This document shows positions 25,284 through 38,100 of a stretch of 64,000 nt of DNA, piece by piece; positions within the stretch are counted from its first letter, which is position 1, and each line of letters starts with the position of its first letter. Both the position numbers and the translations under genes were made by a program. The notes under the pieces are model-generated. The model worked only from the letters and a program-made list of their open reading frames with translations, was not told the DNA's origin and searched no databases. Origin of the DNA: Actinomadura xylanilytica (GTDB taxonomy: Bacteria; Actinomycetota; Actinomycetes; Streptosporangiales; Streptosporangiaceae); the NCBI RefSeq assembly GCF_030283145.1, contig NZ_JASNWE010000005.1, positions 868,001 to 932,000 on the forward strand, written 5' to 3'.

Positions 25284-26281
25284 ATCTGTACGAAGGCTTG
25301 GGCCAGCAAGGCGGGATCATGACGCGGCGACCCGTCGGCCGCCGCGACGTCGGCGAGCACGAGCCGGCCGCCGAGCTCCTGGACGGCCTTGTCGAGCGCG
25401 GCCGGGTCGTCGACCACGCCGCGGTCGGCGAGGACCACGTCCACGCGCAGGTCCGGCGCGTGCGCCTCGAGGACCTCCAGATGGGCCTGCGGCGAGAAGT
25501 CGTCGGTCTCGCCGGGCTGGGGGGCGAGGTTGAGCGCCACCGCCCGGCGGGCGCGGGCGCCGGTCAGCGCGCGGGCGAGGGCGGGCACCTTCAGATGCGG
25601 GAGGACGCTGGTGAACCACGATCCGGGCCCGAACACGACCCAGTCGGCGTCCTCGACGGCGCTCAGCGCCTCGGGGCAGGCGGGCGGGTCGGAGGGCACC
25701 AGCGACACGCCGAGCACCGTGCCGGGCGTCTTGGCGCACGCCGCCTGCCCCTTGACCCGCGACACGGCGTCCGGGTCGGACGGGTCGGCGCCGCGCACCT
25801 CGGCGACGATGTCCATCGGGACGGCCGCCATCGGCAGCACCCGGCCGTGCGCGCCGAGCAGCCGGCCGACCCAGTCGAGCCCGGCCACCGTCGAGCCGGG
25901 CTCGTCGCCGCCGAGCAGCTCCCACAGCGCGACGATCAGCAGGTTGCCGACCGCGTGGTCGCGCAGGTCGCCCTGGCTGCGGAAGCGGTGCTGCACCACG
26001 TCGCGCCAGGTCTGGCCCCACTCGTCGTCACCGCACAGCGCGGCCAGCGCCATCCGCAGGTCGCCGGGCGGCAGCACGCCGAGCTCCTTGCGGAGCCGGC
26101 CGCTGGAGCCGCCGTCGTCGGCGACGGTGACGACCGCGGTCAGGCGATCGGTGACGCGGCGCAGCGCCGACAGCGAGGCATAGAGGCCGTGGCCCCCGCC
26201 GAGCGCGACGACCTTGGGGCCGGGGACGTTCACCGTGCCGTTCTTCTCCTCGTCCGGGACCTGCGGGGAGCCCTTCGCCAC
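25271..26281 (-). CDS. yvcK: YvcK/GlmR-type uridine-sugar-binding regulator (CofD-like family)
   Basis: A 336-residue Rossmann-type protein. The nucleotide-binding VVALGGGHGLYASLSALR opens the domain, followed by VTVADDGGSSGRLR and DLRDHAVGNLLIVALWELLGG. In other bacteria YvcK binds UDP-sugars and coordinates gluconeogenesis and cell-wall supply. The GTG start is at 26281, 6 bp after rapZ. The last codons (QIFGR, stop) coincide with the att-like repeat, so the C-terminus may have been rebuilt by the insertion. Confidence 0.93.
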   Translation of the reverse strand: MAKGSPQVPDEEKNGTVNVPGPKVVALGGGHGLYASLSALRRVTDRLTAVVTVADDGGSSGRLRKELGVLPPGDLRMALAALCGDDEWGQTWRDVVQHRFRSQGDLRDHAVGNLLIVALWELLGGDEPGSTVAGLDWVGRLLGAHGRVLPMAAVPMDIVAEVRGADPSDPDAVSRVKGQAACAKTPGTVLGVSLVPSDPPACPEALSAVEDADWVVFGPGSWFTSVLPHLKVPALARALTGARARRAVALNLAPQPGETDDFSPQAHLEVLEAHAPDLRVDVVLADRGVVDDPAALDKAVQELGGRLVLADVAAADGSPRHDPALLAQAFVQIFGR

Positions 26282-26287
26282 CGGGCC

Positions 26288-27166
26288 TCACTCACGGCCG
26301 AGATCACGGTGGGCGACCTGCACCTCGATGGACTCGTCCCGGAGCCGGGCGGCGAGCTGCTCGGCCATCGCGACGCTGCGGTGCTTGCCGCCGGTGCAGC
26401 CCACGGCGAGCGTCACGTAGTGCTTGCCCTCGCGCTCGTAGCCGGACGCGAGGAGCCGCAGCACCTCGGTGTAGGCGTCCAGGAACTCCTTGGCGCCGCG
26501 CTGCCCGAGGACGTAGTCGCGGACGGCGGCGTCGCGGCCGGTCTTGGGCCGCAGCTCGGGCACCCAGTGCGGGTTCGGCAGGAACCGGCAGTCGACGACC
26601 AGGTCGGCGTCGACCGGCAGGCCGTACTTGTAGCCGAACGACACCACGGTCGCGCGGAGGCTGGACTCGCCGGTGTCGGTGCCGAAGAACCCGACGATCT
26701 TGGCGCGCAGCTCGTGCACGTTCAGCCCGCTGGTGTCCAGCACCAGATCGGCCTCGGCTCGGACCTCACGGACCAGCTCGCGCTCGCGGGCGATGCCGTC
26801 GACCAGCCGGCCGTCGCCCTGGAGCGGGTGCGGGCGGCGGACGCTCTCAAAGCGGCGGACCAGGTCGGCGTCGGACGCCTCCAGGAACACCACCCTCGGG
26901 TGCACGCCGCGGGCCTCCAGCTCGGCGATGGAGGAGTGCAGGTCGGCGGTGAACGCGCGGCTGCGCACATCGACCACGACCGCGATCCGCGGCACCGCGT
27001 CCTTCACCCGTCCGCCCAGGTCGGCCATGGTGGCCAGCAGGCCGGGCGGCAGGTTGTCGACCACGAACCAGTCGAGGTCCTCCAGCGACTTGGCGGCCGT
27101 GCTCCGGCCCGCCCCGGACATGCCGGTGACGATGACGATGTCCGGGATCTGTGTCTCGGCGGTCAC
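26288..27166 (-). CDS. rapZ: RapZ-type nucleotide-binding protein (YvcJ family)
   Basis: A 292-residue P-loop protein. The Walker A region is GMSGAGRSTAAKSLEDL, with Arg where the classic motif has Lys; actinobacterial members commonly show this. Other marks are VVDNLPPGLL, RDHADLVLDTSGLNVHEL-like strands (here ADLVLDTSGLNVHELR) and the C-terminal VAVGCTGGKHRSVAMAEQLAARL. In E. coli RapZ controls glmZ RNA turnover; the actinobacterial role is less clear. The GTG start overlaps the uvrC stop by 4 nt. It is part of uvrC-rapZ-yvcK. Confidence 0.94.
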   Translation of the reverse strand: MTAETQIPDIVIVTGMSGAGRSTAAKSLEDLDWFVVDNLPPGLLATMADLGGRVKDAVPRIAVVVDVRSRAFTADLHSSIAELEARGVHPRVVFLEASDADLVRRFESVRRPHPLQGDGRLVDGIARERELVREVRAEADLVLDTSGLNVHELRAKIVGFFGTDTGESSLRATVVSFGYKYGLPVDADLVVDCRFLPNPHWVPELRPKTGRDAAVRDYVLGQRGAKEFLDAYTEVLRLLASGYEREGKHYVTLAVGCTGGKHRSVAMAEQLAARLRDESIEVQVAHRDLGRE

Positions 27167-29217
27167 GTCGGTTCCCCCCTGTGTTCCCCGTCGGTGTCGG
27201 TGCCCTCCCCGGCGGCGCCCCCCGCGCCGCCGGCCGCGCCGTCCCGGGCGTCCCCGGCCGGTTCCCCGTGAACCGGCGCGGGAGTGCCGTGCAGTGCCGC
27301 CGCGATGGTGCCGGCGCTGCGCGGGCCGATGCCCGGGACCTCCGCGATCTGCTCGGGCGTCGCCTCTTTCAGCCGCTTGAGCGACCCGAAGTGTTTCAGC
27401 AGCGCGGCGCGGCGCGCCGGGCCCAGCCCCGGAACGCTATCGAGTTCACTGACCGTCATGGCCTTGGAACGGCGCTGCCGGTGGAAGGTGATGGCGAACC
27501 GGTGCGCCTCGTCGCGGACGCGCTGGACCAGGAACATGCCCTCGCTGTTGCGCGGCAGGATCACCGGGTCGTCCTCGGCGGGCAGCCAGAGCTCCTCCAG
27601 CCGCTTGGCGATGCCGCAGACCGCGATGTCGGTGACGCCGAGCTCGTCGAGCGCCCGCTGCGCGGCGGCGACCTGCGGCGGGCCGCCGTCGACGAGCACC
27701 AGGTTGGGCGGGTAGGCGAACTTGCGCGGCCGGCCGGTCTCGGGGTCGATCGGCTGGTGCGCCGCGGCGTCGCCGTCGGCATCGGCGAGCTCGTCGCCTA
27801 GGACGTCGAGCTCGCCGGTCCTCTCGCTCTCGGCCAGGTAGCGGCGGAACCGGCGGGTGATCACCTCGTGGATGGAACGGACGTCGTCCTGGCCCTCGAC
27901 GCCGCGGATGGTGAAGCGGCGGTACTCGGCCTTGCGGGCCAGGCCGTCCTCGAACACCACCATGGAGGCCACCACGTTGGTGCCCTGGAGGTTGGAGACG
28001 TCGTAGCACTCGATCCGCAGCGGCGCCTCGTCGAGCTCCAGTGCCTCCTGGAGCTGCTGGAGCGCCCGGCTGCGCGTGGTCAGGTCGCTGGCCCGGCGGG
28101 TCTTGTGCTGCTTGAGCGCCTCGTGCGCGTTGCGGGCGACCATCTCCAGCAGGGACTTCTTGTCGCCCCGCTGCGGCACCCGCAGCCGGACGGGGCCGCG
28201 GCGCTGCTCGCCGAGCAGCTCGGTCATGGCCGCCTCTTCGGGGGGCAGGGCCGGGACGAGCACCTCGCGGGGCACCGAGTCGCTCTCGCTGTAGATCTGG
28301 ATGAGGAAGGTCTCGACGAGGTCGGCGGTGCTGACGTGCTCGACCTTGTCGACCACCCAGCCGCGCCGGCCGCGGATCCGCCCGCCGCGCACGTAGAACA
28401 CCTGGACGGCCGCTTCCAGCTCGTCCTCGGCGAAGGCGACGATGTCGCAGTCAGTGGTGTCGCCGAGCACCACCGCCTGCTTCTCCAGCGCCTGCTCCAG
28501 GGCGCGCACGTCGTCGCGGAGCCGCGCCGCCCGCTCGTACTCCTGGCTGGCCGCGGCCTCGCGCATGTCGCGTTCGAGGCGCTTGATGAACCGGCCGGTG
28601 TCGCCCGCCATGAAGTCGCAGAAGTCGTCGGCCAGCAGCCGGTGCTCCTCGGGCGTGACCCGGCCCACGCACGGCGCCGAGCACTTGCCGATGTAGCCGA
28701 GCAGGCAGGGCCGGTCGAGCTGGTGCTGCCGCTTGAACACCCCGGGACTGCACGTGCGCACCGGGAACACGCGCAGCAGCTGGTCGACGGTCTCCCTGAT
28801 CGCCCAGGCGTGCGAGTACGGGCCGAAGTAGCGCACCCCCTTGCGCTTGGCGCCGCGCATGACCATCACCCTCGGGAACTCCTCGTTGAGGGTGACCGCC
28901 AGGTAGGGGTAGGACTTGTCGTCGCGATACCGGACGTTGAACCGGGGGTCGTACTCCTTGATCCAGGAGTACTCGAGCTGGAGCGCCTCGACCTCGGTGC
29001 CGACCATCGTCCAGTCGACCCGGCCGGCCGTCTGGAGCATCGTCTGGGTGCGCGGGTGCAGCGAGGCGAAGTCGGCGAAGTAGGAGCCGAGCCGGGAGCG
29101 CAGGCTCTTGGCCTTGCCCACGTAGATGACGCGCCCGCGCTCGTCGCGGAAGCGGTACACCCCCGGCGAGTCGGGGATGGACCCCGGTGCGGGTCGGTAG
29201 GTCGCCGGATCTGCCAC
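27163..29217 (-). CDS. uvrC: Excinuclease ABC subunit C
   Basis: Makes both incisions in nucleotide excision repair. In the 684 residues the GIY-YIG nuclease is at ~15-95 (GVYRFRDERGRVIYVGKAKSL). The UVR motif includes MREAAASQEYERAARLRDDV, the RNase H-like nuclease has RIECYDVSNLQGTNVVASM, and two helix-hairpin-helix motifs end the protein (VPGLGPARRAALLKHFGS, VPGIGPRSAGTIAAAL). The start is set at GTG 29217 rather than 48 nt upstream, to match family N-termini. It is first in the operon with rapZ and yvcK. Confidence 0.95.
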   Translation of the reverse strand: MADPATYRPAPGSIPDSPGVYRFRDERGRVIYVGKAKSLRSRLGSYFADFASLHPRTQTMLQTAGRVDWTMVGTEVEALQLEYSWIKEYDPRFNVRYRDDKSYPYLAVTLNEEFPRVMVMRGAKRKGVRYFGPYSHAWAIRETVDQLLRVFPVRTCSPGVFKRQHQLDRPCLLGYIGKCSAPCVGRVTPEEHRLLADDFCDFMAGDTGRFIKRLERDMREAAASQEYERAARLRDDVRALEQALEKQAVVLGDTTDCDIVAFAEDELEAAVQVFYVRGGRIRGRRGWVVDKVEHVSTADLVETFLIQIYSESDSVPREVLVPALPPEEAAMTELLGEQRRGPVRLRVPQRGDKKSLLEMVARNAHEALKQHKTRRASDLTTRSRALQQLQEALELDEAPLRIECYDVSNLQGTNVVASMVVFEDGLARKAEYRRFTIRGVEGQDDVRSIHEVITRRFRRYLAESERTGELDVLGDELADADGDAAAHQPIDPETGRPRKFAYPPNLVLVDGGPPQVAAAQRALDELGVTDIAVCGIAKRLEELWLPAEDDPVILPRNSEGMFLVQRVRDEAHRFAITFHRQRRSKAMTVSELDSVPGLGPARRAALLKHFGSLKRLKEATPEQIAEVPGIGPRSAGTIAAALHGTPAPVHGEPAGDARDGAAGGAGGAAGEGTDTDGEHRGEPT

Positions 29218-29310
29218 GTCCGAAAGCCTAGTCGCGCGGGCCGACAACCCGCGCTCCGCGGCCACGCGGCCCCGCGTGATCGACGTCTCGTTCGCGCCCG
29301 GGACCGCCGG

Positions 29311-29835
29311 TCAGGCCAGGGTGATCTTGCCGCCCTGGACGGTGATCTTCTTCTCCGGGAGCGGCTCGGTCGCCGGCGGGCTCACCACCGAGCCGTCGGA
29401 GATCTTGAACTTGCTGCCGTGGCAGGGGCAGTCGATGGTGCCGCCGGTCACCGAGCCGACGGAGCAGCCGCGGTGCGTGCAGACGGCGCTGAACGCCTTG
29501 AACTCGCCCTGGGCGGGCTGGGTCACCACGATCTTCTGGTCCTTGAAGACCTTGCCGCCGCCGACCGGGATCTCGCTCGCCGAGCCGAGGGCCGTGCCCG
29601 CCGCGCCCTCGTCCCCGCCGGAGCCCTTGCCACCGGAACCGTCCCCCGACGAGCCGCCGCACGCCGCGGCGAGGCCGGCGACACCCGCGATCCCCGCGCC
29701 GAGCAGGAGCCCCCGCCGGGAGCTCCCCCCGGACGGCGCCGCGCCCGGCCCTGCCTGCGCGACGGGTTCCGGCGCCGCGCACGGCGCGGTCTCCGGGTTC
29801 GGATCGTCCACCTTCGGGTCGAGTCCCTGAGTCAT
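29311..29835 (-). CDS. Rieske [2Fe-2S] protein with Tat/lipoprotein signal, copy A
   Basis: A 174-residue protein. After a ~40-residue hydrophilic leader comes a twin-arginine signal SSRRGLLLGAGIAGVAG ending in the lipobox LAAAC, so it should be folded in the cytoplasm, Tat-exported and lipid-anchored. A Gly/Ser linker precedes the Rieske domain, with cluster ligands in CTHRGC and CPCHGSKF. These are standard two-Cys/two-His Rieske boxes. No cytochrome b or oxygenase gene is nearby, so the electron partner is unknown. It is a close paralogue of the next gene. Confidence 0.88.
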   Translation of the reverse strand: MTQGLDPKVDDPNPETAPCAAPEPVAQAGPGAAPSGGSSRRGLLLGAGIAGVAGLAAACGGSSGDGSGGKGSGGDEGAAGTALGSASEIPVGGGKVFKDQKIVVTQPAQGEFKAFSAVCTHRGCSVGSVTGGTIDCPCHGSKFKISDGSVVSPPATEPLPEKKITVQGGKITLA

Positions 29836-29950
29836 GGATCCAGTCCTCCGTGTGTCGCTCGCATCCCAGTGCCGTCACCCGAGAGCACGTACGCGGGCCC
29901 GGGGCGGTTCAAGCCGGGGGGAGAGAAGACCGCCGCGCGGGCGGTCCGGG

Positions 29951-30394
29951 TCAGACGACCACGATGCCGTCGCCCTTGACCTGGACGGCGTACTCCAGGA
30001 GCGCCCGGGACGCGGGACCGTGCTCGACCCGCCCGTCCGTGACCGCGAACCTGCTGCCGTGGCAGGGGCAGTCGATCGTGCCGGCGGCCACCCGGTCGGT
30101 GAGGCAGCCCGAATGGGTGCAGGTCGCGCTGAACGCCTTGAACTCGCCCCGGACCGGCTGGGTCACCACGATCTTGGTGTCGGCGTAGATCTTCCCGCCG
30201 CCGACCGGGATGTCGGCGACCTTGGCGATCTCCTTGCCCTTGAGGTCCTTGGCGGCCTCGGCCGGCCGCGGCCCGGAGGCGCATCCGGCGAGCACGGCGG
30301 CGCCCGCCGCGCCGGCCCCGCACAGCACCGCGCGGCGCCCGATCCTCCCGCCGCCGGGGGCCTCCCGGACCCCGGTCGTCACATCTTCGCTCAT
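29951..30394 (-). CDS. Rieske [2Fe-2S] protein with Tat/lipoprotein signal, copy B
   Basis: A 147-residue paralogue of copy A, separated by 115 bp. It has the twin-arginine IGRRAVLCGAGAAGAAV and the lipobox VLAGC. The Rieske ligands are in CTHSGC and CPCHGSRF, and IPVGGGKIYADTKIVVTQP closely matches IPVGGGKVFKDQKIVVTQP of copy A. The pair arose by tandem duplication. Role unknown; these small Rieske lipoproteins are common in actinomycetes. Confidence 0.88.
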   Translation of the reverse strand: MSEDVTTGVREAPGGGRIGRRAVLCGAGAAGAAVLAGCASGPRPAEAAKDLKGKEIAKVADIPVGGGKIYADTKIVVTQPVRGEFKAFSATCTHSGCLTDRVAAGTIDCPCHGSRFAVTDGRVEHGPASRALLEYAVQVKGDGIVVV

Positions 30395-30452
30395 GGCCTC
30401 AATGATCCTGGACGGTGCCCGGGACCTGGCACCGCCCCCGCGCCGGGCACGG

Positions 30453-33290
<2,838 letters not shown>

Positions 33291-33440
33291 GGCGTACTTC
33301 CGGTTCCTGTTCTGGGGTTCTGGGCCCTGGGAGCGATGCGGAGAGGGACATGGCCCTCACGCCTGCCAGGAGAGGGGAGGCCGATGCGTCCCCCGAGTTG
33401 TCAACAGCGGCGAGGGCCGCCGCATTTCATGGTGGTACCC

Positions 33441-33463
33441 GCCCGCCCCCGCTGAGGGCGGGC
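33441..33463. promoter_or_regulatory. 8-bp G/C hairpin in the uvrA upstream region
   Basis: GCCCGCCC (33441-33448) and GGGCGGGC (33456-33463) pair perfectly with a 7-nt loop, between the candidate SOS box and uvrA. Nothing else is recognisable in the 33291-33440 part of this gap. Confidence 0.4.
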
Positions 33464-33475
33464 GCCACCCTTGAA

Positions 33476-33491
33476 CCGTACACGTGTTCGA
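33476..33491 (-). promoter_or_regulatory. Candidate LexA (SOS) box for uvrA
   Basis: On the minus strand the site reads TCGAACACGTGTACGG, against the actinobacterial SOS consensus TCGAAC-N4-GTTCGA. The left half is perfect and the right half matches 4 of 6. It is ~186 bp before uvrA, a known SOS target. Confidence 0.5.
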
Positions 33492-33609
33492 AGATCCCGT
33501 GCCACTGGAACGCGCTCGCGCCGTCCGCGGCACTCCGGAGCGTCCCGTGGATGGCGGCGACGGGGGCCGTGCGAGAGGATGGGGGCCTCTGCTGACTAAG
33601 GGGCGCGGC

Positions 33610-34359
33610 TTGGACGAGTGGCGGAAGATCCTCGACGAGATCGAGACGGGGACCGAACGGATCCTCGGAACGCTGTCGAAGCTGACCGACGAGGACCTGC
33701 GCGGCGCGTCCGCGCTGGAGGGCTGGACGCGCGGGCACGTGGCCGTCCACATCGCGCGCAACGCCGATTCCCTGTGGAACCTGCTCGAAGGGGCCCGCAC
33801 GGGGACGGAGATCCCGCAGTACCCGAGCGTGGACGCGCGCAACGCCGATCTGGAGGCGGGCGCCGGGCGCGGCGTGGCCGAGCTCGCCGCGGACGTCCGG
33901 GATTCGGGGGCGCGGTTCGCCGAGCAGGCCCGCACGCTGCCGGAGGCGGCCTGGGCCGTGCCGGTGCGGGCGATGGCCGGCTGGCCGCACCCCGCCTGGT
34001 ACACGATGTACCGCCGGTGGCACGAGGTGGAGGCGCACCACGTCGACCTCGCGGCCGGGTACGGAGCGGCCGACTGGCCCGAGGAGTACGTGCGCTGGGC
34101 GCTGACGAGCACGCTCGCCGACCTCGCCGCCCGGCCCCCGCAGGCGTGGGCCGGGCTGGCCGGGTACCGGATCACCGCCACCGACTCGGGCGAGTCGGCC
34201 GACCTCGGCCGGGCGGAGGGCGGCCCGGAGATCTCAGGTTCGGGCCGTGCGCTGATCGGCTGGCTGAGCGGCCGGACGGGCGGCGAGGGCGTCTGGGTGC
34301 GTCCGGACGGGCCCCTGCCCGAGCCCCCACCGTGGCCGCACGAGCCCTCCGGGTTCTGA
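33610..34359 (+). CDS. Mycothiol-dependent maleylpyruvate isomerase-like (DinB-fold) protein
   Basis: A ~249-residue protein starting at TTG 33610 (LDEWRKILDEIETGTERIL), chosen because family members begin here; an in-frame upstream start would add residues that look non-coding. The DinB-like four-helix metal site is suggested by WTRGHVAVHIARNADSLWNLL and RWHEVEAHHVDLAAGYG. The C-terminal part holds the SCP2-like segment seen in actinobacterial members. Such enzymes use mycothiol in isomerisation or conjugation. Divergent from uvrA; convergent with the Crp gene. Confidence 0.8.
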   Translation: MDEWRKILDEIETGTERILGTLSKLTDEDLRGASALEGWTRGHVAVHIARNADSLWNLLEGARTGTEIPQYPSVDARNADLEAGAGRGVAELAADVRDSGARFAEQARTLPEAAWAVPVRAMAGWPHPAWYTMYRRWHEVEAHHVDLAAGYGAADWPEEYVRWALTSTLADLAARPPQAWAGLAGYRITATDSGESADLGRAEGGPEISGSGRALIGWLSGRTGGEGVWVRPDGPLPEPPPWPHEPSGF

Positions 34360-34383
34360 CCCGGCGGGCGTCAGCCGGGGCCG

Positions 34384-35091
34384 TCAGCCGGAGGTCGTGT
34401 CGCGGTCGCCGGACAGGCGGCGCAGCGCGTCCACCGACCGTACGACGATCATGTTGCGGGTGACCGTGATGCCGCCGCGGACGGGCTCGCCGGCGAGGAT
34501 CTGGGCGACCTTGCGGCGGCCCATCCCCGCCCAGCGGCCGAGGTCCTGCTGGCAGAGCGGCACCTGCACCTGGTAGCCGGATCCGCCGTGCCCGTTCTCG
34601 GCGCCGCCCGCCAGGGGCGTGCCGAACCGCGCGACCAGACGCAGCAGGCGGCCCGCCAGGCGGCGCTCGGGGTCGTCGGGGAAGTGCAGGACGCGCAGTT
34701 CGTCGGCGTCGCGGAGCCGTTCGGCGAGGACCCCGGCGACGGCCCACACCGAACCGGGATGGGCCTCCAGCACGGTCCGGAACCGGTCGGCGGGCAGCAC
34801 CAGCGCCTGCACGGGGGTCAGCGCCTCGACGCTGGCGTGCCGGACCCCGGCGTCCACCGCCTCCAGCTCCCCCACCAGGTCGCCCGGGCCGAGCACGTCC
34901 AGGATGACGGTCTCGCCCTGCCGGTCCACCCAGACCTTCACCGCGCCCGAGTGCAGCACGAAGACCTGGGACGAGCGGGTGTGCTCGCGGGTCAGGAACG
35001 CCCCGGGCTTGATCATCACGACCGTGCCCGCCTGCCGCAGCGCCTCGCGGGCCCGGCCGGGCAGCGCGTCCCAGAACGGGGTGATCTCCAT
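34384..35091 (-). CDS. Crp/FNR-family transcription regulator
   Basis: A 235-residue protein. The cyclic-nucleotide-binding barrel is at ~15-125, with FVLHSGAVKVWVDRQG and the phosphate-cassette-like GPGDLVGELEAVDAGVRHAS, which keeps the Gly-Glu-Leu and an Arg. A Crp helix-turn-helix follows (YQVQVPLCQQDLGRWAGMGRRKVAQIL). The ATG at 35091 has GAGGAGG upstream. It lies 102 bp downstream of the giant Crp/NB-ARC/TPR gene on the same strand, and the two barrels are clearly related. Confidence 0.87.
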   Translation of the reverse strand: MEITPFWDALPGRAREALRQAGTVVMIKPGAFLTREHTRSSQVFVLHSGAVKVWVDRQGETVILDVLGPGDLVGELEAVDAGVRHASVEALTPVQALVLPADRFRTVLEAHPGSVWAVAGVLAERLRDADELRVLHFPDDPERRLAGRLLRLVARFGTPLAGGAENGHGGSGYQVQVPLCQQDLGRWAGMGRRKVAQILAGEPVRGGITVTRNMIVVRSVDALRRLSGDRDTTSG

Positions 35092-35193
35092 CTCGCCTCC
35101 TCGCGCGCCGGGCCGGGGAAGGGCCCCGGCTCCAGTGAACGCGGCAGTACAGCAATGAACAGCGTCATCGGTCACAGAACGGCACACCGGTGA

Positions 35194-38100
35194 TCAAACT
35201 TTCACCGGCCCGGCCGGCCCCGCCAGGCCGGCCGGCTCCCCCGGCCCGTCGAGCCACCCCGCCCCCTCGGCCTCGAGCCACTTTCCGACAGCCCGCGCGC
35301 GGCGGGCGCAGTCGGCGGCGGCCGTGTGGTCGCCGAGGACCAGGTGGGAGTCGCGGAGCTGCTCCAGCGCGAGCCACTGCCCCCGGTGGTCGTCCATGTC
35401 CCGGCGGATGACGGTCTCGGCCTGGAAGTGCCCAACGGCGCGGGCGTGCTTGCCGAGCTGGAGGCAGGCGCGGCCCATGGTGCGCAGCGAGTACGCCTGC
35501 TCGCGGGTGTCGCCGAGCTCGGTGGCCAGGTCCAGGGACCGGCGGCCGGTCTCCAGGGCCTCGTCCGCGCGGCCGAGGTCGAGCTGGATCGCGGCCAGGT
35601 GCACCAGCGCGGTGCCCTCGCCGTGCCGGTCGCCGACCTCGCCGAGCAGCCGCAGCGCCTCGCGCTCCTTCTCCAGCGCCTCCTCGGGACGGCCGCTGCG
35701 GCGCAGGACGGCCGCGAAGGTGTCCATGCCGACGCCCATGCCGTACCAGTCGCCGATGGCCTCCCGGATCCGCAGCGCCTGCCGGGCCGCGACCTCGGCC
35801 TCCTCGGGCAGCCCGAGCCCGAGGTAGGTGCGGGCGAGGCTGCCGAGGGTGCCGGCCAGGCCGGCCTGGGCGCCGAGCCGGAGCCACAGGTCCAGTGCCT
35901 CCAGGCCGTGCACGAACGCCTCCTGGTGGCGGCCGAGGCGGCGCATCACCACCGACAGGTGCTCCAGGTCGTGGGCCTCGCCGTGCTGATCGCCGATCTC
36001 CCTGCGGATCTCCAGGGCGCGGACGAGCTGCTCGCGGGCCTCCCGGTAGCGGCCGAGCCGCCAGTGCGCGATGCCGATCTGGGCGATCGTCTCGGCCTCG
36101 CCGTGCCGGTCGCCGATCTCGCGGTGCAGGAGCAGCGCCTGGCCGCAGTAGGTGAACGCCTCGGCGAACCGCGCCGCGTCGCACATCAGCATGCCGAGCG
36201 TGGTCAGCGCGCGCGCCTCCCCGCGCCGCGCGCCGAGGGCCCGGTAGGTGCGCAGCGCCTGCTCGGCGTCGCGGCGCGCCATGTCGCGCAGGCCGAGCGC
36301 GGCGTTCATCCGGGCGAGCTCGGTGAGCGCCTGCGCGGTGCCGTGCCGGTCGGCCTGGTCCTGCCTGATGTAGAGGGCCTCCAGGGCGTGCGACACCGCC
36401 TCGTGGACGTCGCCGCGGCGGCGGTGCACCTGCGCCAGGGTGAGCAGCGTCTCGGCGACGCCCGGCAGGTCGCCGACGCGGCGGCGCACGTCCAGGGCCC
36501 GTCCGGCGTGCCCGAGTGCGGCCTCGTAGCCGCCCAGCCCGAGGTGGGCGCGGGCGAGCGTCTCGTGGCCCTTGGCGACGCCGCCGTCGTCGCCCAGTTC
36601 CCGGTGGATGTCGAGGGAGCGGCGGGCGTGCTCGATCGCGGTCAGGTAGCGGCCGAGCGCGGCGTGCACGTCGGCGAGGGTGGCGAGGGCGACGGCCTCG
36701 CCGTACCGGTCGGGCGGATCGGTCGAGCGGAATCCGCGGCGCGCGTCCTCGCCGTAGCCGACGGCCTGCACGGAACGGCCGAGTTCGAAGTGCGCCACCG
36801 CCAGGTTGTGCAGCATGACGGCCGCCGCCGCCCAGTCCTCTTCGGTGCGGGCGGCGCGCAGCCCCGCCTGGTGCACGGCGATGTTGTCGTCGCTGTAGCG
36901 GCGGAACGCCTGGAAGTCGAAGAGCGCGTCGGCCAGCTCCCAGCAGGTGCGGTGCAGCCCCAGGCGGGACGCCTGGTGGACGGCCGCGACCAGGTTCCGG
37001 CGTTCCGCCTCGAACCACGCGAGGCCGGCCGCGCGTGCCGAACCGGCAGGGTCTCCGCGGGTGGCGGAGGGGTCGGGCCCGGGTGCGGGCCTGCGGGTGG
37101 CGCGCGGTTCCTGCGCGCACGAGCCGGCCAGGATGGGGCGGCGGGTCCGCGCGACCGCCGCCCCGGCCCTGCGCGCTTCGCCGAGGTATCCGGCGAGCAG
37201 CCGCCGCTGCGCCGCCTGCCGGTCGTTGTCGGCGTCCTCGCTGAGCCCCCGTGCCCTGGCGAAGTCGCGCAGCAGGTCGTGCATCCGGAACCGGCCGGGC
37301 GCCACGTCGTGGACGAGGTAGGCCTGGCGCAGCCCTTCCAGGCACGCGCGCGCCTTGTCGGCCGGACGGTCCAGCAGGGCGGCCAGCGCACTGGGTGTGA
37401 AGTCGGGGCCGGCGGTGAGTCCGAGGAGCCGGAACGCGGTCCGCTGGTCCTTGCGCAGCCCCCGGTAGGCGACCTCGAAGGTCGGGCTGAGCACGGTGTG
37501 CAGGCCGTGCGCCCCGGTCTCCTGGAGGCCGGTGCCGTGCGTCCCGCCCTCGTGCGCGCCGGCCATGGGGAGCCCCGCGGGGTACGGCGCCGGGGCCGGG
37601 GTGTCGCGGTCGGCCAGTTCCCGGACGGTGCCCGCGATCGACTCGCCGGGGTTCTCGGCGAGCTTCCCGGCCATGACGCCGAGGGCCAGCGGGAGGAACC
37701 CGCACTCGCGGGCCAGCCGGGCGACCGCGCGGTGCTCGCCGCGCACCCGGTCGTCGCCGGGGCCGAGGACCGCGGCGATGAGGTCGACGGCCTCCTGGGT
37801 CGCCATCTCCCGCAGTTCCAGGGTCCGGACGTCGGCGTCCTCGACCAGTGCGGGCAGCCGCCGCTGCGTGGTGACCACCACCAGGCCCGAGCCCATCGCG
37901 GCGAGCAGCGGCCGGATCTGCCGGGCGGACGCGGCGTTGTCGAGGATCAGCAGCACCCGCCGCTCGCCCAGCAGCGATCGGCACTGCGCGCTCAGCTCGT
38001 CCTCGGTGCGGGGGAGCTGGTCGCCGGGCAGCCCGGCGCCGCGCAGCACCTGCCCCATGGCCTCGGCCGGGGTGACGTGGCCCCGGGTCGTCCCGCGCAG

